Assembly (NCBI RefSeq): GCF_014805685.1
Contig: NC_060906.1
Coordinates: 19,756,164 to 19,820,163, forward strand
Direction: 5' to 3'
DNA from: Silurus meridionalis
Lineage: Eukaryota > Chordata > Actinopteri > Siluriformes > Siluridae
Length of the DNA stretch: 64,000 nt
Below the pieces are notes generated by a model. The model saw nothing but the letters and a program-made list of their open reading frames with translations, searched no databases and was not told the DNA's origin. Within the stretch, counting starts at the first letter, position 1, and each line of letters begins with the position of its first letter. Below, in pieces: positions 1 to 20,422 of the stretch. Position numbers and translations under genes: made by a program.

Positions 1-50
1 GGAGACGGATGATCCGCTGGGGCGACCCCTAATGGGAGAAGCCGAAAGAA
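1..50 (+). mobile_element. 3' tail of a non-LTR retrotransposon
   Basis: The first 50 bases encode a run like WRRMIR-GDP followed by a stop. The same sequence occurs on the opposite strand at about 7553-7600, where it ends a longer LINE reverse-transcriptase fragment. This is therefore the extreme 3' end of the same LINE family, cut off by the window edge. A homopolymer C tract follows at about 58-67. Confidence 0.55.
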
Positions 51-220
51 ACAAACACCCCCCCCCCGGTCATAGGCAGTCAATAAGCGGAAGGTACGAG
101 TATCACGTGCTAAACCAGGAAGTAACACAGAAAAGCGGTAACCCAGTGCTGTATGTAAACAGCGTTTGCTTTCAGTGCTCAGTGTGTGTGAGTCCTACGT
201 TATGAGAGAGAGGCGTCGCG

Positions 221-8655
<8,435 letters not shown>

Positions 8656-9382
8656 TTACATTTCTCACTGCTTTCAGTCTAACTACATATTCACACACTC
8701 TGGATGATCAGAATTACAATGATGAGTTGAACACAGATGAAGATTGTCGGATTTTTGTGGGTCAAAAGAATTCATTGTGGCCCCTATTATAAAATCAATA
8801 ACAGACAGTATGGTTTATGTGGTTATTTTGCACACACGCTGTGAATTCTTTCTTTCTGCAGTCAAAATTAACTTCTTGTTAATGATACAAAGTAAATATT
8901 AAAAAAAATTTCACACTAGCCATGTTTTCCAACTAACACCATTGGAATAATCACTACTTCTGAGAATATTAGTGCACATTTCCAGGGAGAGTCTGCAGCG
9001 CAATATTAATAATGTAAACACCTTTTTGTTGTATGTGTATGTTTTGAAGGGAAATCGTGTCCATAAATGCCATAGTATACATTTAAAAAACATACGAATG
9101 AGCTGTAAACTTTCAAGTCTTTGTTGTATAAATGGCTTATAAATGCAATGTTTACAATTTATATTGATATTATGGTCAATTTTTCATGGTTTTAATACAA
9201 TTAAGACAATCTGAATTCATTTTTTGATTAAAAAGTGTTAAAGACTTAAAATCTCTGTTGTGCATTATTATAATTATAAATTATATTTAAAAAAATGGAA
9301 AGGGTTTTTGCTGCCTTCACATGCTCCTTCAAGTGTTTCACAGTAATCAGCCAGTAAACCAGATATATTATGGTCTCTTGCT

Positions 9383-9387
9383 AATAA

Positions 9388-9388
<1 letters not shown>
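9383..9388 (+). terminator. possible galc polyadenylation signal
   Basis: This AATAAA is about 730 bp after the galc stop codon and directly precedes a (GT)n tract, which could act as a GU-rich downstream element. Closer ATTAAA-like variants also exist (about 8895 and 9230), so the site used is uncertain. Confidence 0.3.

Positions 9389-9447
<59 letters not shown>
9389..9447 (+). repeat. (TG)n microsatellite
   Basis: An uninterrupted run of about 29 TG dinucleotides lies between galc and ak7. Confidence 0.97.
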
Positions 9448-9450
<3 letters not shown>

Positions 9451-9488
9451 TTTTATAATAATGATAGTTATCAATGTTTATAATCCAA

Positions 9489-9761
9489 CTAACGTTTAGA
9501 TATGAATCGGTTCATCAGAGCATTGTCTTGTATTATATAATTATGTTGTATGTCTATATATGTTCAAATTATTATTATTATTGTTATTATTATATACAGG
9601 AAATATATACAAACATATGCAATATAATTATATAATACAAGACAAAGCTCTGATTTATACAATGATTCATTCCAGTTATTATTATTTTAATATTTTAAAT
9701 ATTATTATTTGCAGGTAATCATAGTTAATTAATTTAAAAACCTGACTCAAATCTAAACGTT
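9489..9761. repeat. long imperfect inverted repeat, MITE-like
   Basis: The left arm (TAACGTTTAGAT…CAGAGCATTGTCTTGTATTA) is mirrored by the right arm (TAATACAAGACAAAGCTCTG…ATCTAAACGTTA). Arms are about 60 bp or more, with small indels around an AT-rich centre. It could be a foldback MITE. It lies about 150 bp upstream of the ak7 start. Confidence 0.7.
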
Positions 9762-9828
9762 AATTAAACTATTAACTTTTATAACTATAGAAATAAATAA
9801 ACTTTTATTTTATTTTTTCCACTCGTTC

Positions 9829-9896
9829 AGGAAGTAGTACTACTTCCTTACTTACGCTTAGCAACCAGCGCGCGCGTCAAACTCGCCCTTAGCAAC
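9829..9896 (+). promoter_or_regulatory. ak7 promoter: ETS palindrome and RFX X-box-like sites
   Basis: Bases 9829-9848 form a perfect 20-bp palindrome whose half AGGAAGTAGT contains an ETS core (GGAA). CTTAGCAAC occurs twice, at 9857-9865 and 9888-9896. The second sits in CTCGCCCTTAGCAAC (9882-9896), which resembles an RFX X-box (two half-sites with a 3-bp spacer). X-boxes drive ciliary genes, and AK7 is ciliary, so this is a plausible core promoter just before the ATG at 9905. Confidence 0.5.
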
Positions 9897-9904
9897 GGGA
9901 AAAC

Positions 9905-12900
9905 ATGGCAGGTGTGCGGAAGCAGGTTAAACGCTCCAAACGGATTTTTATAAATCATATAGATTCCTACTCATCGAAACACATCGCCAAGGTAAGAAAA
10001 TGCTCCGTTTAAGTGGCCTTTAAGTGAAGATTTGAAGTTCAGGCTGCGACATGTTTTTAACAAGTCCATCCAAAGTTCTCTCACATCACCCCAGTGCTGC
10101 GACCCCTCCACCAACTCTGATTCACCTGCCCACATCAGGTCTCAAACAGGTTCTTCTCCAAACTCACAAAGTTGTAGGCACACAGTTGTATAGGTTGCCT
10201 TTGGATGTGGACGTTTTCCCACATCCACTTCCGCCAATAAAGATTTGAGGGAGTTGAAGTGGAAGATCTTGAGTGGCCTGCTCTAGAGCTTTGATCTCAT
10301 CCTTATTGAACACCTATCTGGATGAGTACTGACCTATCAGGGTGTCCAAACATTTGCAAATCCCGCAGATAGGTTTTTGTAGGCTGTAGATTTAAAACAT
10401 ACTGATTTCACTGCACTTTTGGGATGAATTGAAATGTTGACTGCAACCCAGATCTCCTCACCTCACCTCTCAGTACCTGACTTTACTAATAACATTGTTG
10501 GTGGTATCCTTTGGATGATGACAAATCTTCATGAGCACACTTCAAAATCTAGTGGAACATCTTCCCAGAAGAATTCAAGTCAAGTCAAGTTTATTTCTAT
10601 AGCGCTTTTCACAACAGGCATTGTCTCAAAGCATTTAAGGTGAACGGTGTGTATTTATCCTTGAGAGGAACCAGACTCAAAAGGGGAACCCATCCTCATT
10701 TGGGTGACATCAAGAGTGTGATCATAAATCTTTAATCAATACAGAACACTGGAGAGTGAGAACTAACATGAGCACTGGAGTATAAGATTATAAGTAATGT
10801 TCTTTCTACAGTCTTATACAGTCATTTGTGGTTATAAAACTCAACATTTGCGATCATCAAAGATCCAACACCAGCTTCTCCATGCCCGAGCCTTTAAACA
10901 CTCAAGGAGGTCCAGTGTCCAAACTCCCATGAAGTGGGATCCAATTGGCACTGGTACGTCTCTGGATGGTACGGGATGTTTGTGGAGTCGGCATCTACTT
11001 CTTTAAAGGTCCACAATCTTCATGAGGTGGGACGAGAGAATAGGGTTATTATAACAGCAAATGGGGACTCAATGTGGAATGATTGGTGCCCCTGTGACAT
11101 CACTTGTAATACTCAATTTATTACATATTTGTAATATATACAGTATGATCAATATTTTCCTTTTCTGGACTGTCACAATTTTCTACTTGATGTCTGAACT
11201 GCTGAGTCACATATATTGTAATATTGTAATTCTAATACCGTATATTATGTTTGATAAATCATATCCACTGTGATTATTTTTGTTATATTTACTGTCTAAA
11301 GTACCTTATGCAGCTTAGAAAAAAGTAGGTGTTATATAGTTTGTTGAAGAAGCTATATAATGATCATGAACTTAAATCCTGAACTTAGTCTATTTCTCTG
11401 GCAGGCATTTTAACTTCTTATTCAATTTTTTCCTGGTGTTGGTAAATATCTTATTTATATAATCATAAAAATATATAATCTTTACCTCTTCCAGAAGTTC
11501 TCAGATTTGCATGTTTAAGATAGAAAAGACTTGCTTTCTATCTATTTTTTCTCCCAACAGGGTTTTAGACTGATATTATTCTTAGTCTGTGTCCTAATGT
11601 TCCAGAATCAGAATGCATTTATTGACCGAGACTTCAAAACACTTTGCAAGCCGTCTGCCAAATGCCATAAATGTAAATATCTTTTTTTGTCACATCCTCC
11701 CACAGTATCTGTCCAAATGTGCTACTGGAAGTTTCTTTGAAGAACCTAGACCAGGAGAGCGCTTTGAGATTGTAGGGACTGTTATCAATAAAGATGAAAA
11801 CCAGAAAAAGTTTGCTCTGGAGGAATACTCGGTAAGTTTTCATGAAAAACAAAAAACAAAACAGTTCAGAAGATGTGGCTAATATAGATTTTAAATACAG
11901 TTGCATGCAAAAGTTTTGGCACCCCTGACCTAAATACAGTGTTTGATCATTTTTTATGTAAATGCAACAACAGCAACAAAACCCACAGTTACTTAATATT
12001 TGTTGAACTTGAGGCATAGCAGGAAGAAATTGTTTGGTATGTGCATACCAATGTCTGAGAAATGAATTAAATAATTGTGCAATAACCGTTTTTTTCAAAT
12101 AAAGTCAAATATTTTCCATATGCGTTGTCAGCTGATAAATGGAATAAAGTGTCTGAATTGTAAAATATTACTGCAGTGAAAGTAAAACTTTCACTTGAGT
12201 AAAAGTACAAAAGTATTTGCCTTCAAATGTACTTAAGTATCCAAAGTACTATGATTTTTTTATGGCTTATACTCTAATGTAGCTCTTGGCACACCGATCT
12301 TTCAATAAAATGATGTTAATGAGTCAAACACTGATTGATATCTATTAAAATTATCATGAGCTCAAAACCTTCCTTTTAACTACTTACAAAAATCGCACAT
12401 ATAAGGCCATGGGTGTTGTGGCAAGTTCGAGTCAGGAGTTTCTTCCATCATTCATTCCTCTCGAAATGTTCTGCTTGCTGTTGAACTGATACTGAATCGA
12501 TGTTAGTGTAGGTAGATACCAACAAGCAGCAATCAGAACAAGTTCAAAACAGTGCTCTACCCTGATTGGTGGCTTGCTGTGTGCTTGATCAGTTACCTTT
12601 TATCTACTCATAAATAAAAAGGAACGACTGATTTTGCAAAATGTAGTTGAGTAAAAAGTAAAAAATGTTACTTTAAAATGTAGTGAAGTTAAAGTCTCCC
12701 CAAATGAAAAATCCAGATATGCGAAAAAGCTACTTAAGTACAGTAACAAATTACATTTACTTCCTTACAGTTCACCACTGGTTTGGAGAGGAAGAACAAA
12801 CGTTTTTTTTTTTTTTTTTTAATAAAACTATTAAAACTATTAAGCGTTATGCGTTGGGTATTTTATATCTGCAGATAAATGGAATAATGGTTCTGAGTCA

Positions 12901-15900
12901 AAATCAGCAAAAATCAAAAAGTATATGAGATGCAGTTGCAAGAAAAACAGAAGCAAGAAAAAGATTGGCTTCAACAATAAGACATTGATCCAAAACCTCA
13001 AAACAAAAATCCCCATTACCTACTTCAAGAAATGTACAATGAAACTTTTAGAGTTTACCTCACAGTGGCCAGACTTGATCAATCTGAAATCGAATAAATA
13101 AGAAATCTGTAAGCTGTGATTTGTTCTGTAACTAAGCACTGACCTATCAGGGTGTCCAAACATTTGCAAATCCCATGTTTAATTTTTTTTAGGCTGAAAG
13201 GGAAACAGTAGATGTTTGAAAAGCATATTATCGCATATCTACTTGTTACATTTAACCTTATTGAACACCTTTGGGGTAATGCAGGCTGCACCCAAGGCCT
13301 CCTTACCCTACATCAGACGCTGACTTTACTAACACCCTTGTCGCTGAATCATCACAAATCTTCACAATCTCACTCAGAAATCTAGTAGACCATCTTTCCA
13401 GTAGAGTGGGTGTCATTTTAACAGCAAATGGGGGCTAAATTTGTAATGGGATGTTCAAAAGGCACATACAAATCTTATGGTCACAATGTTTGATGTTTGG
13501 TGAATGCTTGATGCACCTGTAATATTACATTATTACTCAAAATCAAATCAGATTTTATTTGTCACATACACATACATACAGAGTACGACATGCAGTGAAA
13601 TGCTTTGTACGACTGTCCAACATTTAAGCATAAAAAGAAATAGAATTAACGATTAAAAAATAAGGTAGATAAATAAAAACTATAAACTATAGAAAATATA
13701 TGAAAATCTATTTTAAAATAAATGTTAAAATATATGAAGTATATGATTATATAATCATAAAAAAATTAAATAAATAAAATATATTTATATATTACTCAAT
13801 GTAAACTGTTGGATATATTAATAATAAAAATTATTAATATCTTCCTTTTTTTTGGCTGGTCACATGACCGGGTATAGACAGTCTTAGTAATGTTAATCTT
13901 GTACAGACTCGTCATATCACTACCACAGCCGATGGTTATTAAATCCTTCCAAACTGCTCATTTCAGGCCTTACAGCGAGACGAGCTCCTACAAATCCTGT
14001 TGGGTTGTGATGTTGTTGTGTATAATATCTCAGAAGATGCTAAAGTGATTGATGAAGCTACATGGGCTGTTTCAGGTGATCCCTCCACATTTACTCAATC
14101 TATTAGCACAAGCCACTTCTGCTTCATTCAAAATGAAATGTTTTTTGGTATGTGTTTTTTTTTTTCTTTTATCACAGCCCTCTTCAGTGAAATTGAACAC
14201 TTTACATCAACCAAGATATTCATTTTGGTGTCAACATTAATGACCTGGGCAAAGACTAATCCAGGTGATCCTGTAAGTCACGTCAAGTCAAGTCAAGTAG
14301 GCTTTATTGTCGTTTCAACCATATACAGTGCAGTACGCAGTGAAATGAAACTCTATACAAAAAAACCCCAATATGATTTAATACACTTTTGGGAGTTAGA
14401 AATATATATTTTTAATTATTTCGATTTTACAATTATAAATGACATTCTTCCTCACTTGACTAGTTTGGCTTTTGGTTTGATATACCTCATTAAATTTTGT
14501 ACGTTCCTTCTGCACTATTTTCTAAATACCACTAAATCATTATCTAATATATTTTCACATATCATCTCTTATTTTCTTTTTTTTCTCATATTTTCTCTTG
14601 TCTTATATTCATTGTCCCTTTTATCCAGTGCACAAATTTGTCAGAGGCCGATCAGGTTTACATTTCACTGCGAGTGTATGCATGTTACTATGTTTTGTGA
14701 CAAATAAAAATCTTGAATCTCTTAAATCTAGGATAATCCTGAAACTCCAGTAAACGAAGAAGACTACACACGGAAAAGGCCACATCCAAACTTCAAGGAA
14801 CATGCTAGTGCAGAGAAGCTTGTATTGAAGTTGGGAAAGACGGTTAGAAACGAGCCAGATTTGTTCAGTTTTTTCAACATTTAAGCTCTGTGCTAATTTT
14901 TGACTTGAATAATGTTCTCCTTCAGGAAAAGTCCAAGCTGCGAACTTACGTTATTGGTGCAGGGATGCAGTATGGCATGGAAGAGGGCATTTTCCATTTC
15001 TTCTTTAAGGTAATTTTGGATATGAATATGTTTTTCTTTTCTATATACTTATCTAATTAATATTGAGGAGTATTTATATGTTTTTTTTTTGCATAACCCT
15101 TCTTTCCTTGGGTGTTTTCAGCGCTTGCATGCCCATATTACAACCATACAAAGTTGACGACATACCTACATAAAATACACGCATAAATAGACTAATTTAA
15201 TTTAGGGCAGTTACTGTAAACATTTTACAGCTCATGCTATGGTAGTAAAACTGGCCATGTTGCACCTCAAATATACAATGTTAAGTTCATTTGCATAGGT
15301 TACATTTAGCAGATGCTCTTATCCAGAGTGACTATTATCTCATTCACACAACTGAACAGTTGAGGGTTAAGGGTGTCACTCAAGGGCCCAGCTGGGTTTG
15401 GTGCTGGGATTTGAACTTGTGACCCTACTGACCAGAAGTCCCACATCTTAACCACTGAGCTACCACCCCCTCCATACTCAATGTCCTAAACAACATGAAC
15501 AAGTCTATGTGGGGATATCTTCTGTCTTGTAGTTCTGCCAGACAACATCTTGGCTTATGGACCAGAAAAGAAGTGTAAAAGGTTTTTTTTTAACCACTGT
15601 TCCTTTAATGATGCATATGACTTTTTTCAGGCATGTTGGCTTGGTCAGTTGAGCCAGATCCCTATACCAGAGCCGGGCACAAATATCATTCCTACCATCC
15701 ATGTCTACGATCTGGCCGGGTAAATGGATTGAAAATCATCTCATGACACCGAAATGCATTATGATGTTTTGTACATTGTCAAATTAGATCACGTGACCCA
15801 ATCCAGGGTTGTGTGCTGACTGTGTAATTTGTGTTTCCAGCATAGTGCAGAACGTCATCAGTCACAAATCCAAAATGCACTATTTAATTGCCGTGGACGA

Positions 15901-18900
15901 CTCACATAATTCTTTGGAAGATATTGTAAAGGTGAGGTCTATATACAAGCTTTGTCCTCGTGAATTCTTAAACAAACGAGCTTTATCTCTGATGTCACCA
16001 TTACTCCTCCTTCCAACCAGGCTGTTGCAAATGTGCTGGGTCCTGGAGAGGTCCAGAATGTTCCTACTGACAACCTGCACCTCACCAAGGAGCTTACGGT
16101 ATAACTTTATGGATAAAATTTCACGAAAGAATGGATTTGTTTAATTAAAACATACGTCTGATCGTTTTGTTTTGCACACTTTCCTTTCCCTAAGGGAGCC
16201 GAACTAGCTTGCATTAGTGTAAACCTCCTCATTGAGACAGTTCTGCTAAAGACGAGGCTGAACGTGTCTTGGGTGTGTGAATCTGGGCTTGTTAAAAACA
16301 TCGAGCGTGTTGTAGAGGAGTACAGACAGGCCAGAGGGTTTTATGTAAGTGTGTAGCTGTGTGCATGTATTGACACAGTGACTGATATTTCAATTGTGTA
16401 TTGTATTGCACATATACAGTACACTACTGTATGTACTGTCATTAACGGTCACAAACTGCATTCTGTTTTAGCCGATCAAGATTTGTCTCCTCGGCCCGCC
16501 GGCAGTCGGGAAGAGTTCTATCGCAGCACAGTTGTGTAAATATTACAAACTGCATCATATCGGTAGCAAAGAGACGGTCCAAGAGAGAATAAGGCATTTG
16601 GTCAGTGGGATTTGAAGTTCTTTGCTACCACAGTGTTTTAAGCAGGGGTCCCCAATCTTTATTCTTTGAAGGAAATATAATTTTTCCTTTCTTTAATAGG
16701 GGGCTAGGTCTGCAACAGAAAATTACATGGGCCGGAGTGACTAACAGAATTATTGTGGAGATTTCTATTATTATTTTAGATGTATTTATTATGCCTCCTA
16801 ATTCTAGATTAGTTTATTAATTTGTTTTGCATCATACTTTTCAAGAGCTATATAGCCTATTAAAAAAGCGTTATTACTATCATAATGACATGGTTTCATA
16901 TTCAAATTAGTTTTTTTTATTAGTTTTTTAATATCTTTCAAATGGATACTGAATAAAAAAACATAACACTCCATGTAAAATAGTACTGACAACAGTATAG
17001 AAAATGTGCTAAGGGAAAAAAAATATATGAATATATTTATTTATAAATATATAATGAATATATTCTAATTAAATTTAAATTTGCACTCACTTAAAAACAA
17101 ACAGCACTTGGCATCAGTGATTTGCCTCTAGAGGCCGCTCTTGTAATGACAGTGGAATGGTAGCCGGAAAAACTATCGGTATGGATTTTTGCAAATAGCT
17201 GATAGTTTCAGCAATAAACTATTGGTGCCTCGACTATCAGTGCTAGAAGTCAAGTCACAGTTAGTTGATTGCTGGAACTATTGCCTATCACTAAATCCAA
17301 AAACTGTTAAAAAATTTTGTTTAAAAGCTAACCTTTATTATTAAATACATATATGATATAAGTAAAACATATTTAAAATAAAATTGTCAAAATGTGTCTC
17401 TGGCATTGTTTAAATGGTCATTTCAAAAGTGGGGGCAGGCCGTATTTGGGGAACCCTGGTTTTTAGGTGTTTTCTTATTTCAGTATTATAAATTATAAAC
17501 ATTGTTTTAAATTCATGGTATATATGTGGACTGTTCGTACAGGAGGAATTGCTTCAGTGTGAGGAGAAACACACAGAGGAAACTCTACAGGCAACTGAGA
17601 AACAGCTCAACGCTTTGAAATATGGTATTTTTCCAAGTCAAGGTTTACTTTTCCCTATTTATAGAAGAGATTTATTTCAACTCACATTTTGACAATTAAA
17701 GACAGGATTTTTATCAATCAATGCATCATTGCATTTACACAGCGAGTCCCAAACAAAGCCAGCAAATTCTATTTTTTGTGGAGCCCAGACAGCTGCAAAT
17801 TATCCTGTGTATCTATGGTACCATGTTTAGCAAAAGTTAACTAGTAAGCTAATAGGGACTTCTATATAAACGAAGGGATTCTCCATCCCCATATGATACA
17901 CCCGCTAAGTTTTATTCTGATTTAAATTATGTTTATCTTTGTATTGTGCAGTGAAACTGGAAATTCATTCCCAAATATGAAAAACACAGCACAGGAATAC
18001 AAAGTTGAATGATGGTCTGCGATCATGGAAGGATGCTAGGGTGCTTCAATACACTTATTTTGTTTGTGTTTGTGTGTATGTGTGTGTAGGTTTGCTTGGA
18101 GACCAGATTATACTGCACATCATTAGAGAGAAGCTTCAGTCAAAGCCTTGTAGAAACCATGGCTATGTTTTGGACGGCTTTCCCTGTACTCTCGAGCAAG
18201 CTAACAGGCTTTTCAATGGTGAGGCACTAAATACTGTGGCAGTGACATATAGTATATGGACAAAGATTTGTAGACATCTCATGTGCTTTTAAACATCCCA
18301 TTCCACATTTATTCCCCTAAATTGCTGTTACAATAATCTCCACTCTTCTGCAAAGATGTTCCACTAGTTCTTGTGGAGATTTGTGCTCTCTACTTTCAGG
18401 TACAAGGGTCTTAGTAAAGTCAGCTGTAGAAGTCAGGTGTCCCAATACTTTTGTCCATAAAGTGTATACTTTACTTTAATAACTTTCATGTGTTCAACAT
18501 GTTTCAGATGAAGAAAAGGAACCGGAGAACATCAGGTCTAACTTACTGCCACATGACGAAAAGACAATACCAGGTACATTTTGTGATAAATCAACAATAC
18601 ATGGGGGAAAATCACAGCTTTATTTAAAATATCCATCTACATATATCCTACTGTCGCAGATACTTTAGGGCTAGCAAGCGTGTTTGTAATTTTTTCCTTG
18701 CAGAGCACGTCTTTTTCCTCGATGCTAATGATGAGTTTCTGAAAGAGCGAGTCCGGAACCTTCCGCAATCCATAGCTGAAGAGATGCACTACACCCAGGA
18801 CGAGTTTGTGCAGCGACTGTCCATGTTCAGGGACGCATACGCGAAAGATGAAACGACAATCGATTATTTCGATGAGTTGGAAATCCACCCTGAGCACATA

Positions 18901-20225
18901 GGTGAGGATATTGTCAGAGGATCTTATCGAAAAAAATTGTTGTAACAATAAAACCTGGGATATTCTAATACAACTGTATCATAGCACATATATTTCTAAC
19001 CTTGTTGGTTGTTAATTGACATCAACATCTAATCTGTATTATAAGATAAGATTAGATTCGGTCAACCTAATTGTCATTGTGTATAGTATAAGTACAGTGA
19101 AAATAAAATGCAGTTAAATTGCTTTAAATGGCATTAAAATGTCATTAAATGGCAGTAGATAATAGAATAATATGAAGAATAGAGAACATAGAGCTTTTGT
19201 GTACAAAATAGCAAAATAAGTATATTAGAAAACATGAATTACTAACTATAAACATGAAAACCACAAGAAGTTAAATGTCCTGCATAGATTTATATTTATG
19301 GCGTTTGGCAGACACCCTTATCTAGTGATTTGAACTTGTGACCTTCCAATTCAGCATCCAAAGCCTTAACCACTAAGCTACCACCTCCTCTAATGGTATG
19401 TGTTGGATTAATGTTTATGTGTTGACTTCTTAGAGATCAACAGCATGAATGACCCTGAAAATGGAGACGTAGTGAAGAAAATAATCAAGATGGTGGGAGC
19501 TCCCAGGAACTACGGCTTTACACCTGAGGAAGTAGAGGAACAGGAAAGGAAACAAGCTGCGGAAAAAAAGGAGAGGACCATGAAGGACGCTGCTGAACGT
19601 GCACACAGAGAGGCCGAGGAGTTGACCAGGTTGATTGCTCAGCTGGAGGAATGGGTAATTCACACACTACTATGATTAAAAAGACGTAATTGCATATGTA
19701 TCATGATGCACAATTTGACTGGTAATACACCTAAACTGTATGCACAATGGTTTGTGTGCTTCTGACCATAATATTCAAAAGAGCTTACTGAAAATCCCAT
19801 TCCACATTTAGTACCTATTTACTGGTATAATAATCTTCAGTCTTCTTGGAAGATGACTTTGGAGTGTGGTAGTGGGGATTTGTGATCATTCAGCCACAAG
19901 GGCATTGGTAAAATCAGATACTGATAGTTGAGGTTTGAAAGCTGGAGAGGTCAGTTATTTAGTTACACAGCAAAACATCTGATTATAATGTCAATACAGG
20001 ACAAGAACAGAATGGAGGTGGAAAAGCAGGAGCATGAGTTACTGGAGGCACGTTCTCTTCCGCTGAGACACTACCTGATGAAGTACGTCATGCCGGCTCT
20101 CAGAGAAGGGCTTGTGGCATGTTGCAAAGTGAAGCCAGATCAACCTATCGACTTTCTGGTACTTCTATACTTTGTTCTATATGTATTTTCAAGCTTTATT
20201 CATTGATACTTATACTTTATTGTGA

Positions 20226-20299
<74 letters not shown>

Positions 20300-20341
20300 T
20301 TGCAGGCTGAATATCTTCTAAGAAACAACGCAGAAGACTAG
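9905..20341 (+). CDS. ak7: adenylate kinase 7, 18 coding exons
   Basis: Cilia- and flagella-associated adenylate kinase (2 ADP to ATP plus AMP). Coding exons: 9905-9991, 11706-11831, 13967-14075, 14178-14272, 14732-14842, 14926-15009, 15631-15719, 15841-15931, 16021-16098, 16195-16344, 16472-16600, 17543-17624, 18090-18218, 18508-18573, 18704-18901, 19434-19654, 20000-20158, 20306-20341. They sum to 2040 nt (679 aa; human 723). The N-terminal part ([12 protein letters not shown]…, VYNISED…, [12 protein letters not shown]) is the AK7-specific, Rossmann-like region. The kinase P-loop GPPAVGKSS has its Lys at about residue 354, and the LDGFP motif follows. A charged [16 protein letters not shown] stretch is probably coiled coil. 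The protein ends in a Dpy-30 motif ([14 protein letters not shown]…) from about residue 635. The acidic insert of human AK7 is short here. Splice phases join throughout. Confidence 0.95.
10051..10570. repeat. fish dispersed-repeat fragments in ak7 intron 1
   Basis: The sequence TTATTGAACACC…CCCAGATCTCCTCACCTCAC…TCTAGTGGAACATCTTCCCAGAAGA recurs at about 13130-13510, 44650-44975 and 61660-62100. The reverse orientation, GGAAGATGTTCCACTAG with termini like GGACAAAAGTATTGG, occurs at about 18250-18470, 56513-56790 and 57825-58265. It is a common teleost non-coding repeat family. Confidence 0.55.
13130..13640. repeat. dispersed repeats in ak7 intron 2
   Basis: GACCTATCAGGGTGTCCAAA starts a copy of the family described at 10051-10570 and runs to about 13510. 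It is followed from about 13541 by the CAAATCAGATTTTATTTGTCAC…GCAGTGAAATGC repeat end. No coding potential. Confidence 0.5.
15298..15475 (-). mobile_element. tRNA-derived SINE-like repeat
   Basis: On the minus strand the sequence begins with a tRNA-like head. It has an A-box-like TAGCTCAGTGGTTAAG and a B-box-like GGTCACAAGTTCAAATCCC. It continues into GTCACTCTGGATAAGAGCAT on the same strand. Related copies are at about 19300-19385 and 45945-46112. The head-plus-tail structure fits a teleost SINE in ak7 intron 6. Confidence 0.6.
16643..17458. mobile_element. non-autonomous hAT element in ak7 intron 11
   Basis: Terminal inverted repeats CAGGGGTCCCCAA at 16643 and TTGGGGAACCCTG ending at 17458 differ at one position. 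They are flanked by 8-bp direct repeats GTTTTAAG (16635-16642) and GTTTTTAG (17459-17466), 7 of 8 identical. The 8-bp duplication and CAGGGG-type ends are hAT hallmarks. The interior is AT-rich with no transposase. A block with GCCTCTAGAGGCCGCTCTTG (about 17126) recurs inverted in a papola intron near 58990. Confidence 0.75.
18250..18470 (+). repeat. dispersed repeat in ak7 intron 13
   Basis: It begins TATATGGACAAAGATTTGTAG and ends GTCCCAATACTTTTGTCCAT, giving inverted GGACAAA termini. The interior contains AAGATGTTCCACTAG. This is the same family as in papola introns (56513-56790 and 57825-58265), here internally deleted. Confidence 0.6.
19300..19385 (-). mobile_element. partial SINE-like repeat
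   Basis: GGCGTTTGGCAGACACCCTT and TTAACCACTAAGCTACCAC match the two ends of the SINE at 15298-15475, with the middle deleted. It lies in ak7 intron 15. Confidence 0.5.
20231..20296 (+). repeat. (GT)n microsatellite abutting the last ak7 splice acceptor
   Basis: About 33 GT dinucleotides end ten bases before the acceptor AG at 20304-20305, separated from it only by TTTTTTGC-type sequence. The tract fills the place where a longer polypyrimidine tract would be. Confidence 0.95.
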
Positions 20342-20416
20342 TTTGCCCTACACAGGGCTATTATATTTTTTATACACAAACCTGTGTAATGCAACTCAAT
20401 TTCTTGTCCTTCACAA

Positions 20417-20422
20417 ATTAAA
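20417..20422 (+). terminator. possible ak7 polyadenylation signal
   Basis: ATTAAA lies 76 bases after the ak7 stop codon and is followed by TGTAAGCTTTGTCG, a GU-rich stretch. ATTAAA is the commonest variant of the canonical signal. Confidence 0.4.

Noticed and set aside
11634..12098. 154-aa minus-strand ORF
   Set aside because: It is antisense to ak7 exon 2 and continues into AT-rich intron; no recognisable domain.
14000..14707. 235-aa ORF, the longest in the window
   Set aside because: It combines ak7 exons 3 and 4 (which supply its real-looking parts) with read-through of two introns and a dispersed repeat; the splice sites show it is not one exon.
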